From: Caenispirillum bisanense
Lineage (GTDB): Bacteria; Pseudomonadota; Alphaproteobacteria; Rhodospirillales; UBA2165
NCBI GenBank assembly: GCA_945877815.1
Contig: CAMDWJ010000014.1
Span: forward strand, 1-64,000
DNA length: 64,000 bases
Direction of reading: 5' to 3'
Shown here: in pieces, positions 55,600 through 64,000 of the stretch
Position numbering within the stretch: position 1 is the first letter of the stretch
Layout of the letters: each line of letters opens with the position of its first letter
Translations under genes and position numbers: made by a program
Notes under the pieces: model-generated
What the model saw: the letters and a program-made list of their open reading frames with translations, nothing else
Told to the model about the DNA's origin: nothing
Database searches by the model: none

Positions 55600-56598
55600 T
55601 CAGTTTATTCCGGGCAGTTTAAAGACCTGTCCGGGGAAAATCAGGTTCGCGTCTTTGATCTGGTCGCGGTTTTCATTGAAAATCGAGGTGAACTTGAAGC
55701 CATCACCATAGGTGCTGCGTGCGATACGCCACAGACTGTTGCCATCCTTCACGACGACGAGCGATCCGGGCTTCACGTCCTTGAGAGGTTCGAGGCGCGC
55801 GAATTGTACTTCCAAGCGCGCGACGACTTTGCCGTCCGCTTGGATTTGGTCGGCGCGCAGCACGTAGTTCCCGGTGCCCACCGGCTTGCTTGGCTTGAAC
55901 GACCATTGACCGCGTGCGTCGGATTGAACGCGCCCAAGAAATTGGTTGTCGAGATAGAGCTGCACGAGACTGCCGGGCGGCGCTTTCCCGACGATGTCGA
56001 GCATCCCGGCCGCGTCGTAATCGACAGCATCGACGGCAAATTTCAAGACGCCCGCCTGGCCCGTCGGATCTTCTCCCGGCCGTTGCAGGATTTCGACCGA
56101 ACCGGGCTGCCCTTCTTTGGGAACACGCATCGCGACGGCTTGGTTTTCCGATCCGCGCTCCGGCACGATGACCACGACATCGGACGAGGAGGGAATACCG
56201 CTTTCGTCCTTTTCGCGCATGATCAGCGACAATCTTCGATTTCCGGGTGCCAGGGGTGTTTCGGGCACGAACACCCATTCGCCACGGCGATCGCTCTCGA
56301 CCTCGCCGATTTTCTTGTCGCCGTCGTAGATTTCAACGCGCGCACCGGGTTTGGCGCGTCCCGCCATGACCGTATCGCCCTGGGGATTGACGCGCACGAC
56401 GTCGAATGACGGCGCATCGGTTGCGTTCCCCGCCGGTTGCACGGCGGGTGCGGCAGGTTTGGCTGTTTCACCGCGTTCGGCGGTCACCGTCGTGCGGCGC
56501 GAGGAACCCTCGTCGCCCCAATCCAACGTGAAATTGAGGACAATTGCCGCGGCCACAACGAAAACGCCCAGTATCGAAATCAGAACCGGTTTGTTCAC
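55600..56598 (-). CDS. LysM-domain protein with N-terminal membrane anchor
   Basis: Protein of about 332 residues from the chosen GTG 56598 (VNKPVLISILGVFVVAAAIVL, a signal-anchor). Ig-like repeats follow: VRVNPQGDTVMAGRAKPGARVEIYDGDKKIGEVESD, then VDYDAAGMLDIVGKAPPGSLVQLYLDNQFLG. It ends in one LysM peptidoglycan-binding domain (SLVVVKDGNSLWRIARSTYG, NLIFPGQVFKLPG). The frame stays open upstream to 56967, but that part reads as shadow of the next gene. It is probably a cell-envelope protein. Confidence 0.85.
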   Translation of the reverse strand: MNKPVLISILGVFVVAAAIVLNFTLDWGDEGSSRRTTVTAERGETAKPAAPAVQPAGNATDAPSFDVVRVNPQGDTVMAGRAKPGARVEIYDGDKKIGEVESDRRGEWVFVPETPLAPGNRRLSLIMREKDESGIPSSSDVVVIVPERGSENQAVAMRVPKEGQPGSVEILQRPGEDPTGQAGVLKFAVDAVDYDAAGMLDIVGKAPPGSLVQLYLDNQFLGRVQSDARGQWSFKPSKPVGTGNYVLRADQIQADGKVVARLEVQFARLEPLKDVKPGSLVVVKDGNSLWRIARSTYGDGFKFTSIFNENRDQIKDANLIFPGQVFKLPGIN

Positions 56599-56681
56599 AA
56601 GGTTTGCCTGCACCACCAATGATGGCTTCACCCTAATACCTCGGAAATCCGGGCGCAACGGCGGTCGGTGGGGGCCGGAGG

Positions 56682-57524
56682 TTAACTTGCCTCGAAGTTT
56701 ACGCCGACATGGGCCGCCAGCGCTGCAAGCACAATGGGTAGGAGCGACGCGACGGCAGCCAGAACGGGTATCAGCCAACGTCGCCGCCCTTTCCGGTCTG
56801 CGAGCAGTTTTCTGACCGGCGCATCGGAGAAGAAGATAAAGCCGAGTATGAGCAAGGCGGGCACCATCGCATGCGTTGACATTGCCAGCCGCACGCCCGT
56901 GACAAGAAGCGCACCGGCGCCCGTCAGCATCAAAGTCATGCCGAATCGCATCGTCGGATTGATCCAATTCAGCACGAAATATCCGGCGGCCGCCGCCGCG
57001 AGTTGGAAGGCCAGCGTGGTTTCAAGGCCGGCCGCCCAGGCGGCGGCACCCAGGCCGGCCGCAGCAAGCGCCAGCATTGCCGAGGCGACCGGCGATGCGT
57101 CCTTGGCGACAACGTAAAGGCGCGCAACCACGGTGACCCAGGCGCCCAGCAGAACGAGCGTCCAGATATCGAATGCGATGCGCAACGAATAGACGGCGCC
57201 GAGCCCAAAGAATATCGCGATGCCGAGGTCCAGCCGCGGCATGGTCCGCTCGATCTTGGTGCGCAGGAAATCGATCGGCACGCCGATCAGAAGCCCGGCC
57301 GCGATCATGTAGAACATATTGTTGTCGTCGCCCGACGGCGGGAAAAGGATTGCGCCCAATTCATAGGCCGAAGTCCAGGCGAAGACGATGCCGAGTGCCG
57401 CGCCGGTCGTCTGCTCACCCCGATTGCCGGCGCCGACCCAGCGGATCAACCCAGCGAGGATCAGGGTCGCGACAAAGGGAATGGCAAAATAGCGGACGAT
57501 CGGATCGTTCAGGACCGCGGGCAT
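56682..57524 (-). CDS. Polytopic membrane protein of unknown function
   Basis: Protein of 280 residues with about eight or nine hydrophobic helices, a basic loop DFLRTKIERTMPRLD near residue 85-100 and a basic SDAPVRKLLADRKGRRRW loop before the last helix. No family recognised. It lies 18 nt downstream of the dihaem cytochrome gene on the same strand, so it may be cotranscribed with it. Confidence 0.7.
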   Translation of the reverse strand: MPAVLNDPIVRYFAIPFVATLILAGLIRWVGAGNRGEQTTGAALGIVFAWTSAYELGAILFPPSGDDNNMFYMIAAGLLIGVPIDFLRTKIERTMPRLDLGIAIFFGLGAVYSLRIAFDIWTLVLLGAWVTVVARLYVVAKDASPVASAMLALAAAGLGAAAWAAGLETTLAFQLAAAAAGYFVLNWINPTMRFGMTLMLTGAGALLVTGVRLAMSTHAMVPALLILGFIFFSDAPVRKLLADRKGRRRWLIPVLAAVASLLPIVLAALAAHVGVNFEAS

Positions 57525-57542
57525 GACGATCTAATGAACGCG

Positions 57543-58439
57543 TTATTGGGCTTTGGCGGCGCGCGGCGGCGTACGGACCGGTGGCAACGATTTGAGGAAG
57601 ACGGCGATGGCCATGCGGTCCTCCTCGGTCAGCTTGCTTGTATTCGCGACGACCTCGCCCATGCTGGCGCTGACGACGTCGCCTTCGGGCGTAAGGCCCG
57701 ACGACAGCGTCTCGGCGATCTCGTCGAGCGCCCATTTACCGATGCCCGTCTGCTCGTCCGGGGTGATGTTGGGCACCGAGCCGCCTTCAGGACCAGTGGG
57801 CGAGCCGCCGAGTTCTCGATCGCGCCGGGTCGCACCCAAAATATTACGTTCGGTGTGACATTCGCCGCAATGGGTCGCCGCGCGTACGAGGTAGGAGCCG
57901 CGGTTCCATTGCGCATCGTGCGCGGGATCGGGCGCAAGCGGCCCCTTGTCCAGGAACAACAGCTTCCAGCCGACCATGGTAAAGCGGAAGCCGAAGGGGA
58001 ATTTGATGTCGTGCGGGATATCGGCGCGCGCCACGGCGGGCCGTGAAAAGATATATGCCTTGATGTCCAGGATGTCGCGGTCGGTCATCTTGGTGAAGGA
58101 CGTATAGGGGAAGACCGGGAAATAATGTTCGCCCGCCGGCGAAACGCCGTCGCGCAACGCGCGCAGGAAATCTGCGTCGGTCCAATTGCCGATGCCGTGG
58201 GTTTTATCCGGCGTGATGTTGGGGCCGTAATAGGTCCCGAACGGGGTGTGCAACGGACCGCCGCCGGCGAGCTTCTCGCCTTTGTTCTTGGTATCGGTAT
58301 GGCAACCTTCGCAGCCGGCGGCGATATAGAGATATTGCCCGCGCTCGATCGCGGCCGGGTCTTGCGCAAAGGCAGGCGAGGCGAGGGTCATGACACCCGC
58401 CGCGACCGCACATAAAAATGGCACCAACGCTTTCATCAT
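57543..58439 (-). CDS. Dihaem cytochrome c, periplasmic
   Basis: Protein of about 298 residues with a signal peptide ending AFAQ. Two haem-binding motifs are present: CEGCH at 43-47 and CGECH at 191-195. Distal methionine candidates are in the two domains. The arrangement resembles the cytochrome subunit of membrane alcohol/aldehyde or gluconate dehydrogenases (which usually have three haems); the dehydrogenase subunits are absent here. The ATGATG start (58439/58436) lies in the loop of a 15-bp hairpin and has no visible ribosome site; a TTG at 58469 is the alternative. Confidence 0.88.
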   Translation of the reverse strand: MMKALVPFLCAVAAGVMTLASPAFAQDPAAIERGQYLYIAAGCEGCHTDTKNKGEKLAGGGPLHTPFGTYYGPNITPDKTHGIGNWTDADFLRALRDGVSPAGEHYFPVFPYTSFTKMTDRDILDIKAYIFSRPAVARADIPHDIKFPFGFRFTMVGWKLLFLDKGPLAPDPAHDAQWNRGSYLVRAATHCGECHTERNILGATRRDRELGGSPTGPEGGSVPNITPDEQTGIGKWALDEIAETLSSGLTPEGDVVSASMGEVVANTSKLTEEDRMAIAVFLKSLPPVRTPPRAAKAQ

Positions 58440-58456
58440 GGAAGCGTTGGTGCCAT
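58418..58456. terminator. 15-bp perfect hairpin enclosing the cytochrome c start codon
   Basis: ATGGCACCAACGCTT (58418-58432) pairs exactly with 58442-58456 around a 9-nt loop. On the minus strand the stem is followed by TTTTTATG, so it looks like an intrinsic terminator 48 nt after the cytochrome c' gene. The loop contains the ATGATG start of the dihaem cytochrome gene. It could act as terminator, attenuator or translational switch. Confidence 0.7.
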
Positions 58457-58504
58457 GAAACGCGATCAAAGGGAAGGCGGTTTGATGAACCGTCGATTCC
58501 CGCC

Positions 58505-58957
58505 TTATTGCTTAGCCGGCCCGCGATAGACGTCGTGGCAGACATTGCAGGCCGCGACGACATTCTTCACATGACCTTTGGTGCCATCGAGATCGCCCTT
58601 TTCGGAGCTGGCGACGGCGGAGGCGGCATGCGTTTGGGCGGCCGTCAATTTTGCCTTGAAATCGTCGTTCATCGACCAGATTTCAGGCTTGGCGCGCGAT
58701 TCGGGCGTCATCGAGCCGGCGGGGAAAAGGCCGCCCAGCTTTTGCAGATTGGCCTGGATCAGCTTGGCATCTTCGACCGTCGCCTTGGCGTCGTCGGCCT
58801 TATTGATGCGGCCGGCGGCACCGCCCATTCCCTTCATCAGGGCGGAACGCTCCTTAACGGACGCTGCGGCGTCCTGGGCCTGGCCCTGGGTCGCGAAGCC
58901 GGTCGCGAGCAGCGCAACGGCCGCCGCCGCGATCATGGTGGTGGACAAAAATTTCAT
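58505..58957 (-). CDS. Cytochrome c'
   Basis: Periplasmic four-helix-bundle haem protein of 150 residues with a signal peptide ending GQAQ. The single haem motif CNVCH at 137-141 near the C-terminus is the hallmark of class II cytochromes. Members bind NO/CO and may protect against nitrosative stress. It is upstream of the dihaem cytochrome c gene on the same strand, separated by a hairpin. Confidence 0.93.
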   Translation of the reverse strand: MKFLSTTMIAAAAVALLATGFATQGQAQDAAASVKERSALMKGMGGAAGRINKADDAKATVEDAKLIQANLQKLGGLFPAGSMTPESRAKPEIWSMNDDFKAKLTAAQTHAASAVASSEKGDLDGTKGHVKNVVAACNVCHDVYRGPAKQ

Positions 58958-59052
58958 TCAATCTCTCCTGCGCGAGCATAGCCGTATGGGTTTACGGCGT
59001 CCTGGGGTAAACAATGACCGGGCAATTCTATTCCGGCAAGATGGAGCGAATT

Positions 59053-59637
59053 ATGAACCATATTGGCTCGGTCGCGGTTTTTTGCGGTTCTCGCCCCGGT
59101 GCGCGGCCGGCTTTCCGGCAGGCCGCCGAGGCGTTCGGCGATATTCTCGCCCGCGCCGGGGTCGGGCTCGTCTATGGCGGCGGCCGCGTCGGCCTGATGG
59201 GTATCATCGCCGATCGGGTCCTGTCGGGCGGTGGGCACGTCGTCGGTGTGATCCCGGATTTCCTGATGGAGCGCGAGGTCGGCCATGGCAGCGTGAGCGA
59301 GCTGATCCGCGTGCCCACCATGCATGAGCGCAAATACAAGATGTTCGACCGCGCCGATGGGTTCGTGGTTCTGCCGGGCGGGCTCGGCACGCTCGAAGAG
59401 GCGATGGAGATCATCACCTGGAAACAGCTGCATCTGCATGCCAAGCCGATCGTATTGCTGGATACGGAGGGTTATTGGCAGCCGCTCTTACGTGTGTGCG
59501 AATCGGTCATCGCCGAAGGGTTTGCCCACGACCGCATTCGCGATCTCTTCACGCTCGTCGCAACCCCTGAAGAGGTGCTGCCGGCTCTCGCGCTACAGCC
59601 GGGTCCGGACCGCATCGTTCTGGAAAGTCATCTATAA
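59053..59637 (+). CDS. LOG-family (TIGR00730) nucleotide phosphoribohydrolase
   Basis: Protein of 194 residues from [16 protein letters not shown]; the ATG at 59053 has GGAG 8 nt upstream. The diagnostic motif PGGLGTLEE is present ([20 protein letters not shown]), with [13 protein letters not shown] and MHERKYKMF. Homologs release cytokinin bases from riboside monophosphates or hydrolyse AMP. The physiological substrate in bacteria is uncertain. Confidence 0.92.
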   Translation: MNHIGSVAVFCGSRPGARPAFRQAAEAFGDILARAGVGLVYGGGRVGLMGIIADRVLSGGGHVVGVIPDFLMEREVGHGSVSELIRVPTMHERKYKMFDRADGFVVLPGGLGTLEEAMEIITWKQLHLHAKPIVLLDTEGYWQPLLRVCESVIAEGFAHDRIRDLFTLVATPEEVLPALALQPGPDRIVLESHL

Positions 59638-59783
59638 GGCCAAACAGCCCTGGGGCCTCGCCCAAATCCGGGCTTGCGGCTTTGGGCCTCAGTCCTCTTG
59701 AATTGCCGAAATCGCCCCCGTATGGTCCCGGCCTCCGCAGGGGGAATGTTGCCGTCGTCCATTGCTGGGGAGTCGTATTAGAA

Positions 59784-60998
59784 ATGAGCAAGATCAAAGT
59801 CGCCAAGCCCGTCGTCGAGCTCGACGGCGACGAAATGACGCGGATCATCTGGAAGTTCATCAAGGACAAGCTGATCCTGCCATACCTCGATATCGATCTG
59901 CTCTATTACGATCTCGGGATGGAAAAGCGCGACGAGACCAACGACCAGATCACGATCGATGCGGCCAACGCGATCCTCAAACACGGCGTCGGCGTCAAAT
60001 GCGCGACCATCACCCCGGACGAGGCGCGGGTGAAGGAATTCAACCTCAAGGAAATGTATCGTTCGCCCAACGGCACCATCCGCAACATCATGGATGGAAC
60101 GATTTTCCGCGCCCCCATCATTTGCAAGAACGTGCCGCGCCTGGTGCCGGGCTGGACCAAGCCCATCGTCATCGGCCGTCACGGCTTCGGCGATCAATAC
60201 CGCGCCACCGATTTCGTCGTCCCCGGCCCGGGTACGCTGACCATCAAGTTCGTGCCCAAGGACGGCGGCCCGACGATCGAGAAAAAGGTGTTCGATTTCC
60301 CGGGCGGTGGCCCCGCCATGGCGATGTACAATCTCGACGAATCGATCCGCGGGTTCGCGCGCGCCTGTATGGCCTATTCGGTCGATCTCGGCTGGCCGCT
60401 GTACCTTTCGACCAAGAACACGATCCTCAAGGCCTATGACGGCCGCTTTAAGGACCTGTTCCAGGAAGTCTTCGATACCGAATTCAAGGCCAAGTTCGCC
60501 GAGAAGAAGATCACCTACGAGCATCGCCTGATCGACGATATGGTCGCCTCCGCGCTCAAGTGGGAAGGCGCGTTCGTTTGGGCCTGCAAGAACTACGACG
60601 GCGACGTGCAGTCCGACACTCTGGCTCAGGGCTTCGGCAGCTTGGGCATGATGACCTCGGTCCTTATGGCGCCGGACGGCAAGTCGGTAGAAGCCGAGGC
60701 GGCGCACGGCACGGTCACGCGCCACTATCGCCAGCACCAGCAGGGCAAGGAAACCTCGACCAATCCGATCGCCTCGATCTTCGCCTGGACGCGCGGTCTC
60801 GCCTGGCGCGGCAAGTTCGACAACACTCCGGATGTCGTCAGATTCGCCGAAACCCTGGAAAAGGTCTGCGTCGATACCGTCGAAGCCGGCTTCATGACCA
60901 AGGATCTGGCCATCCTGATCGGCCCCGATCAGTCTTGGATGACGACCCAGAAGTTCCTCGACAAGCTCGATGCGGGCCTCAAGGTCGCGATGAAATAG
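59784..60998 (+). CDS. icd: Isocitrate dehydrogenase, NADP-dependent, homodimeric type
   Basis: Enzyme of 404 residues of the eukaryote-like dimeric IDH subfamily. Blocks are [38 protein letters not shown] (substrate serine and arginines), [28 protein letters not shown] (metal aspartates) and [31 protein letters not shown] (NADP site). The start [15 protein letters not shown] at 59784 matches family N-termini; the longer frame upstream is not conserved. It is non-homologous in sequence to the monomeric IDH at 19971-22193. Confidence 0.96.
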   Translation: MSKIKVAKPVVELDGDEMTRIIWKFIKDKLILPYLDIDLLYYDLGMEKRDETNDQITIDAANAILKHGVGVKCATITPDEARVKEFNLKEMYRSPNGTIRNIMDGTIFRAPIICKNVPRLVPGWTKPIVIGRHGFGDQYRATDFVVPGPGTLTIKFVPKDGGPTIEKKVFDFPGGGPAMAMYNLDESIRGFARACMAYSVDLGWPLYLSTKNTILKAYDGRFKDLFQEVFDTEFKAKFAEKKITYEHRLIDDMVASALKWEGAFVWACKNYDGDVQSDTLAQGFGSLGMMTSVLMAPDGKSVEAEAAHGTVTRHYRQHQQGKETSTNPIASIFAWTRGLAWRGKFDNTPDVVRFAETLEKVCVDTVEAGFMTKDLAILIGPDQSWMTTQKFLDKLDAGLKVAMK

Positions 60999-61011
60999 GA
61001 TAGCCAAAAGT

Positions 61012-61049
61012 TATCCGCATGTTATAACTTTCGATATAACATGCGGATA
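61012..61049. promoter_or_regulatory. 15-bp inverted repeat upstream of the AbrB antitoxin gene
   Basis: TATCCGCATGTTATA (61012-61026) and TATAACATGCGGATA (61035-61049) pair perfectly around ACTTTCGA, ending 5 nt before the antitoxin ATG. Probable autoregulatory operator; it may also form a hairpin after the icd stop (60998). The ribosome site of the antitoxin gene would be inside or beside the right arm. Confidence 0.7.
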
Positions 61050-61054
61050 CGGCA

Positions 61055-61279
61055 ATGAACTCCATCACGCTTCGCAAGATCGGCAATTCTCTCGGTTTCA
61101 TCGTCCCTAAGGGCGATCTCGATGCGCTCGGGCTCAGCGAGGGCGACAAGATGGTCCTCGTGCGCGGACCGGATGGTCTGCGCCTGATCCCCTACGATCC
61201 GAAGTTCGCCGACGCTGTCGAGGACGCCTGCGGCTACATGCGCCGCCATCGCGACGCCATGCGCGAGCTCGCGAAGTAG
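61055..61279 (+). CDS. AbrB/MazE-type antitoxin
   Basis: Protein of 74 residues. The SpoVT-AbrB swapped-hairpin DNA-binding domain fills residues 3-48 (SITLRKIGNSLGFIVPKGDLDALGLSEGDKMVLVRG), with an acidic/helical tail as toxin-binding region. It is followed after 6 nt by a Doc-type gene and preceded by a long inverted repeat. AbrB paired with Fic/Doc is a known combination. Confidence 0.88.
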   Translation: MNSITLRKIGNSLGFIVPKGDLDALGLSEGDKMVLVRGPDGLRLIPYDPKFADAVEDACGYMRRHRDAMRELAK

Positions 61280-61285
61280 CTCTCA

Positions 61286-61684
61286 ATGCCGGAGCCGTAC
61301 TGGGTCTCGGCGGACCTCGCCGAGGTTCTGCACGGCGAACAATTGGCGCTTTTCGGCGGCGGTAGCGGCCTGCGCGACCGGGGGCTGCTTGAAAGTGCCA
61401 TCGCCCGCCCGCAGAACAAATATGCCGATGAACCAGATAGCGAATTGCCTGCGCTGGCGGCTTCGCTCGCTTACGGGGTGATCCGCAATCACCCCTTCGT
61501 CGATGGCAACAAGCGGACCGGCGATCTGTGTATTCGCGCCTTTATGTTCTTGAACGGCTTCGAATTCGAACCCGCCCAGACGGAGGAAGTCGCGATTATC
61601 CAAGGGATGGCCGCTGGCGAGGTGTCCGAGGGCGAACTGGCGGCCTGGATCGCCGCCAATTCCATGGCCAAAACTGGCCTGTGA
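61286..61684 (+). CDS. Doc-type (Fic-fold) toxin
   Basis: Protein of 132 residues, the normal Doc size. The catalytic motif HPFVDGNKRT at 69-78 (H-x-F-x-D/N-G-N-K-R) is intact, preceded by GLRDRGLLESAIARPQNKY as in family members. Doc phosphorylates EF-Tu and stops translation. The partner is the AbrB-like protein just upstream. Motif integrity suggests an active toxin. Confidence 0.92.
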   Translation: MPEPYWVSADLAEVLHGEQLALFGGGSGLRDRGLLESAIARPQNKYADEPDSELPALAASLAYGVIRNHPFVDGNKRTGDLCIRAFMFLNGFEFEPAQTEEVAIIQGMAAGEVSEGELAAWIAANSMAKTGL

Positions 61685-61698
61685 ACGCAGTCTAAGCC

Positions 61699-61727
61699 TT
61701 GACGAAGCGGGCGGGGGCCCCTAAAAC
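61699..61727 (+). promoter_or_regulatory. Putative sigma-70 promoter of rpmB
   Basis: TTGACG (61699-61704), a 17-bp spacer, then TAAAAC (61722-61727), about 38 bp upstream of the rpmB ATG. The -35 is good; the -10 matches TATAAT only partly. Confidence 0.4.
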
Positions 61728-61764
61728 CCTCGCTCCGCGCCACTTCAGCAGAACGGATAGTATC

Positions 61765-62061
61765 ATGTCACGACGTTGCGAAATCACCGGCAAGGGCGTT
61801 CTCGCCGGCAACAACGTGAGCCACGCGAACAACAAGTCGCGCCGCCGCTATCTGCCGAATGTGCAAAAGCGCATGCTCTACAGCGACGTTCTGGGCCCGA
61901 TCCGCATGGATTGCACCCCGGCCGGCCTGCGTACGGTCGAGCATAACGGCGGCCTCGATGCCTTTTTGCTGAGCACGTCGGACACCAAGCTTCCGCCCGA
62001 AAGCCTGAAGATTAAGCGCCGTCTGGTGAAGGCGCTGGCCAAGCGGGCGGCCGCCGCCTAG
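61765..62061 (+). CDS. rpmB: Ribosomal protein L28
   Basis: Protein of 98 residues with the L28 N-terminus [34 protein letters not shown]. The C-terminus is basic and alanine-rich ([13 protein letters not shown]), as in alphaproteobacterial L28. The ATG at 61765 agrees with the conserved start; the open frame upstream is not conserved. A short GC stem followed by TTTTT (about 62061-62090) may terminate it. Confidence 0.97.
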   Translation: MSRRCEITGKGVLAGNNVSHANNKSRRRYLPNVQKRMLYSDVLGPIRMDCTPAGLRTVEHNGGLDAFLLSTSDTKLPPESLKIKRRLVKALAKRAAAA

Positions 62062-62183
62062 CCTTGCTCTCGGCTTTTTGGGCCTTTACGGCTTCATTAC
62101 CAACATCGTCTACGGTTATCCCGGATGATTCGGCGCACGCCGAAGGGCTATACTGCGTCCGGACATGCCTAAGAGGGTAACAC

Positions 62184-62456
62184 ATGACTAAATTTCTCGT
62201 CTCCGACGAAAACACGACGGGCTACAAGCTCGAAGATATCCTGCTCGCCCTCCGCTCCGATATCGTCAAGCGCTGTGAAAAGGTGGCGGACGATCATCGC
62301 GCCGAGGCGCTGCATGTCATGGCGAACAATATGAAGATTCTCGGGATGATGACCGAGTGCATCCATCTCGCGATGGATTCGTCCAATGTGCTGAACAAAG
62401 CCTTCGGTCCGAGCAAATCCGGCGCCGGCGGCCCGCCACGTATCGGAAAACCCTAA
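62184..62456 (+). CDS. Conserved hypothetical small protein
   Basis: Protein of 90 residues, mostly helical (LEDILLALRSDIVKRCEKVADDHRAEALHVMANNMKIL), with a flexible glycine-rich tail ([13 protein letters not shown]). A GAGGG-type site precedes the ATG. It overlaps the next gene by about 100 bp. I do not recognise a domain; the charged helices suggest a protein-binding role, but this is a guess. Confidence 0.7.
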   Translation: MTKFLVSDENTTGYKLEDILLALRSDIVKRCEKVADDHRAEALHVMANNMKILGMMTECIHLAMDSSNVLNKAFGPSKSGAGGPPRIGKP

Positions 62457-63085
62457 GGCGCGCGCGGGGCGCGCTTGTTTCGGCGGCGCTCTGCGCGGCC
62501 GGTCCTGCGTTGGCTGATCCCTGGTCGGATTCCTACGATCCGTCCGCCAAAACTCGCTTCATCCCGGTCGAACTGTGGACGGGAAGTCCGTGGGACGGTG
62601 TGCGGACGATCAATCTTCCCAAGGCCGATCTTCATTTCGACGGCACCAACAAGCACATCACCGGTCCGCTCGAATGGACCGACTCGATCGACGGAACCAC
62701 GCGGCTCGTCTATCTGCGTTACACCGCGCGCGACCGTAAGACGCAGCGCTTTGCGGTGCGTGAGGACGGAACCGGGATCGGGCGCGTCGACGATTCGCGT
62801 TGGCAACGCGAAATCCAGCGCGGCGAATCCAAATTTCCGCTCGGCCTTTGGACGCAGGGCGAAACCCGCGTCTATCCGATCGAAGCATTCGGCATCAACA
62901 ACAAGAAACCGATCTCCCTGCCGATGCAGGTGACGATCATCATGGAGAATATCGAGCACCGTTATGCCGGCAACGATCATTGCATGACGTTCCGCTGGCG
63001 GCTCACAATCCGTGAGCGGCTGGCCGACAACAACGCCTATACCTATTGCCCGGGGAAAGGCCTCGCGAGCCTCGACGACGATTAG
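62357..63085 (+). CDS. Secreted hypothetical protein
   Basis: Frame of 242 residues. About residues 32-54 ([21 protein letters not shown]) look like a Sec signal peptide, and the mature part ([28 protein letters not shown] onward) is beta-rich with conserved-looking aromatic residues. The only ATG before the signal lies 96 bp inside the preceding gene, giving an unusually long n-region; no GTG or TTG offers a better start. A GC hairpin just after the upstream stop lies in the signal-peptide codons. Function unknown. Confidence 0.7.
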   Translation: MHPSRDGFVQCAEQSLRSEQIRRRRPATYRKTLRRARGALVSAALCAAGPALADPWSDSYDPSAKTRFIPVELWTGSPWDGVRTINLPKADLHFDGTNKHITGPLEWTDSIDGTTRLVYLRYTARDRKTQRFAVREDGTGIGRVDDSRWQREIQRGESKFPLGLWTQGETRVYPIEAFGINNKKPISLPMQVTIIMENIEHRYAGNDHCMTFRWRLTIRERLADNNAYTYCPGKGLASLDDD

Positions 63086-64000
63086 TTCAAAAAGCCGCGG
63101 CGCGGCGGGCGTTGGGCTTTTTCATCGAATAGATCGATCAGGTTCTGCATCATCGTGCCGCCGAGCTCTTCGGCATCGTTGATGGTGACCGCGCGGCGAT
63201 AGTAGCGCGTCACGTCGTGGCCGATGCCGATCGCGGTGATTTCGATCGATGTCCGCGTCTCGATGAAATTGATCGCGTCGCGCAGATGCCGTTCGAGATA
63301 GTTGCCCGGATTGACCGATAGAGTCGCATCGTCGACGGGTGCGCCGTCCGAAATCACCATCAGGATGCGCCGCTGCTCGGGCCGTGCGATCAGGCGGTTG
63401 TAGGCCCACAACAGGGCCTCGCCGTCGATATTCTCCTTCAGCAATCCTTCGCGCAGCATCAGGCCGATATTCTTGCGCGCGCGCCGCCACGGCGCGTCGG
63501 CTGATTTATAGATGATGTGGCGCAGATCGTTGAGCCGGCCCGGATTGGCGGCCTTGCCGTCGGCGACCCACTTTTCCCGCGCTTGCCCGCCCTTCCAGGC
63601 GCGCGTCGTGAAGCCCAGCACCTCGACCTTGACGGCGCAGCGCTCCAGCGTGCGCGCCATGATATCGGCGCTCATCGCGGCGACCGAGATCGGCCGGCCG
63701 CGCATCGAGCCTGAATTGTCGATCAGCAGGGTGACGATCGTGTCGCGGAAATTGGCTTCTTTTTCGATCTTGTAGCTCAAGGGATGCTGCGGATCGGTTA
63801 TGACGCGGCTCAAGCGCCCCGCATCCAGGATGCCTTCGTCGAGATCGAATTCCCACCAGCGCTGCTGCTGCGCCATCAGGCGGCGCTGCAAACGGTTGGC
63901 GAGGCGCGCGACCACGCCTTGCATGTTGGAGAGCTGCTGGTCGAGCTGGGCGCGCAGACGCGTCATTTCGTCCGGGTCGCACAAATCCTCGGCCTTGGTC
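63082..64000 (-). CDS. cobT: Cobaltochelatase subunit CobT (5' end beyond window)
   Basis: At least 306 C-terminal residues of CobT. The frame runs off the window edge, so the N-terminal acidic part is missing. A von Willebrand factor A domain has the MIDAS motif [11 protein letters not shown] and the second metal site in [11 protein letters not shown]. The block KYKVYT-like region reads [20 protein letters not shown]. With CobN and CobS it inserts cobalt into hydrogenobyrinate a,c-diamide in aerobic B12 synthesis. The 3' end overlaps the convergent secreted-protein gene by 4 bp. Confidence 0.93.
   Translation of the reverse strand, partial: TKAEDLCDPDEMTRLRAQLDQQLSNMQGVVARLANRLQRRLMAQQQRWWEFDLDEGILDAGRLSRVITDPQHPLSYKIEKEANFRDTIVTLLIDNSGSMRGRPISVAAMSADIMARTLERCAVKVEVLGFTTRAWKGGQAREKWVADGKAANPGRLNDLRHIIYKSADAPWRRARKNIGLMLREGLLKENIDGEALLWAYNRLIARPEQRRILMVISDGAPVDDATLSVNPGNYLERHLRDAINFIETRTSIEITAIGIGHDVTRYYRRAVTINDAEELGGTMMQNLIDLFDEKAQRPPRRGFLN

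Overview
The window is GC-rich chromosomal DNA from an alphaproteobacterium, most likely a free-living Rhodospirillales-type organism. This is inferred from the gene families present (CobT cobaltochelatase, FixJ-type regulator, DUF2336 protein, TAXI-TRAP transporter, neighbouring pssA/psd), from a GAAC-N7-GAAC SOS box, and from the codon usage. No phage, complete insertion sequence or CRISPR array was seen.

Region 1 (1-12.3 kb, minus strand) is one long operon. It is read from an ABC ATPase and an FbpB-type double permease through EIGHT consecutive paralogous periplasmic substrate-binding protein (SBP) genes to a small cyclic-nucleotide-binding-domain gene. One membrane channel served by eight tandem receptors is the most striking feature. 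A cupin gene diverges from it. Region 2 (12.4-16.3 kb) holds a PLDc_N membrane peptide, a GT7-like galactosyltransferase, aroE and two class II aldolase genes.

Region 3 (16.3-24.3 kb) is a scarred, plastic zone. It contains an 11-bp-period tandem repeat, an orphan SOS box, a VapC-like relic, a displaced fragment of guaA, terC with an odd C-terminus carrying a 16-bp hairpin, and a uspA/nhaR deletion scar. It also holds monomeric NADP-isocitrate dehydrogenase and two toxin-antitoxin-like modules (Phd/PemK and HTH-nucleotidyltransferase/HEPN), both with obvious operators.

Region 4 (24.3-38.3 kb) is mostly housekeeping: an ABC-F ATPase, guaA, cytochrome b561, an MFS transporter, a TAXI-TRAP transporter, GNAT, an RsmB-type methyltransferase, guaB, rlmE, ppx/gppA and tRNA-Gln(CTG). 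Region 5 (38.4-49 kb) has a small glycan operon (GT2, deacetylase, methyltransferase), a DapA-like lyase with an amidohydrolase, a second amidohydrolase, and a PadR-controlled RND efflux operon with two palindromic operators.

Region 6 (49-64 kb) has pssA-psd, a FixJ-type regulator, a hybrid sensor kinase overlapping a DUF2336 gene, a LysM protein, cytochrome c genes with a hairpin around a start codon, a LOG-family protein and a second, unrelated NADP-isocitrate dehydrogenase. It ends with an AbrB/Doc toxin-antitoxin pair, rpmB, two uncharacterised genes and a cobT cut by the window edge.
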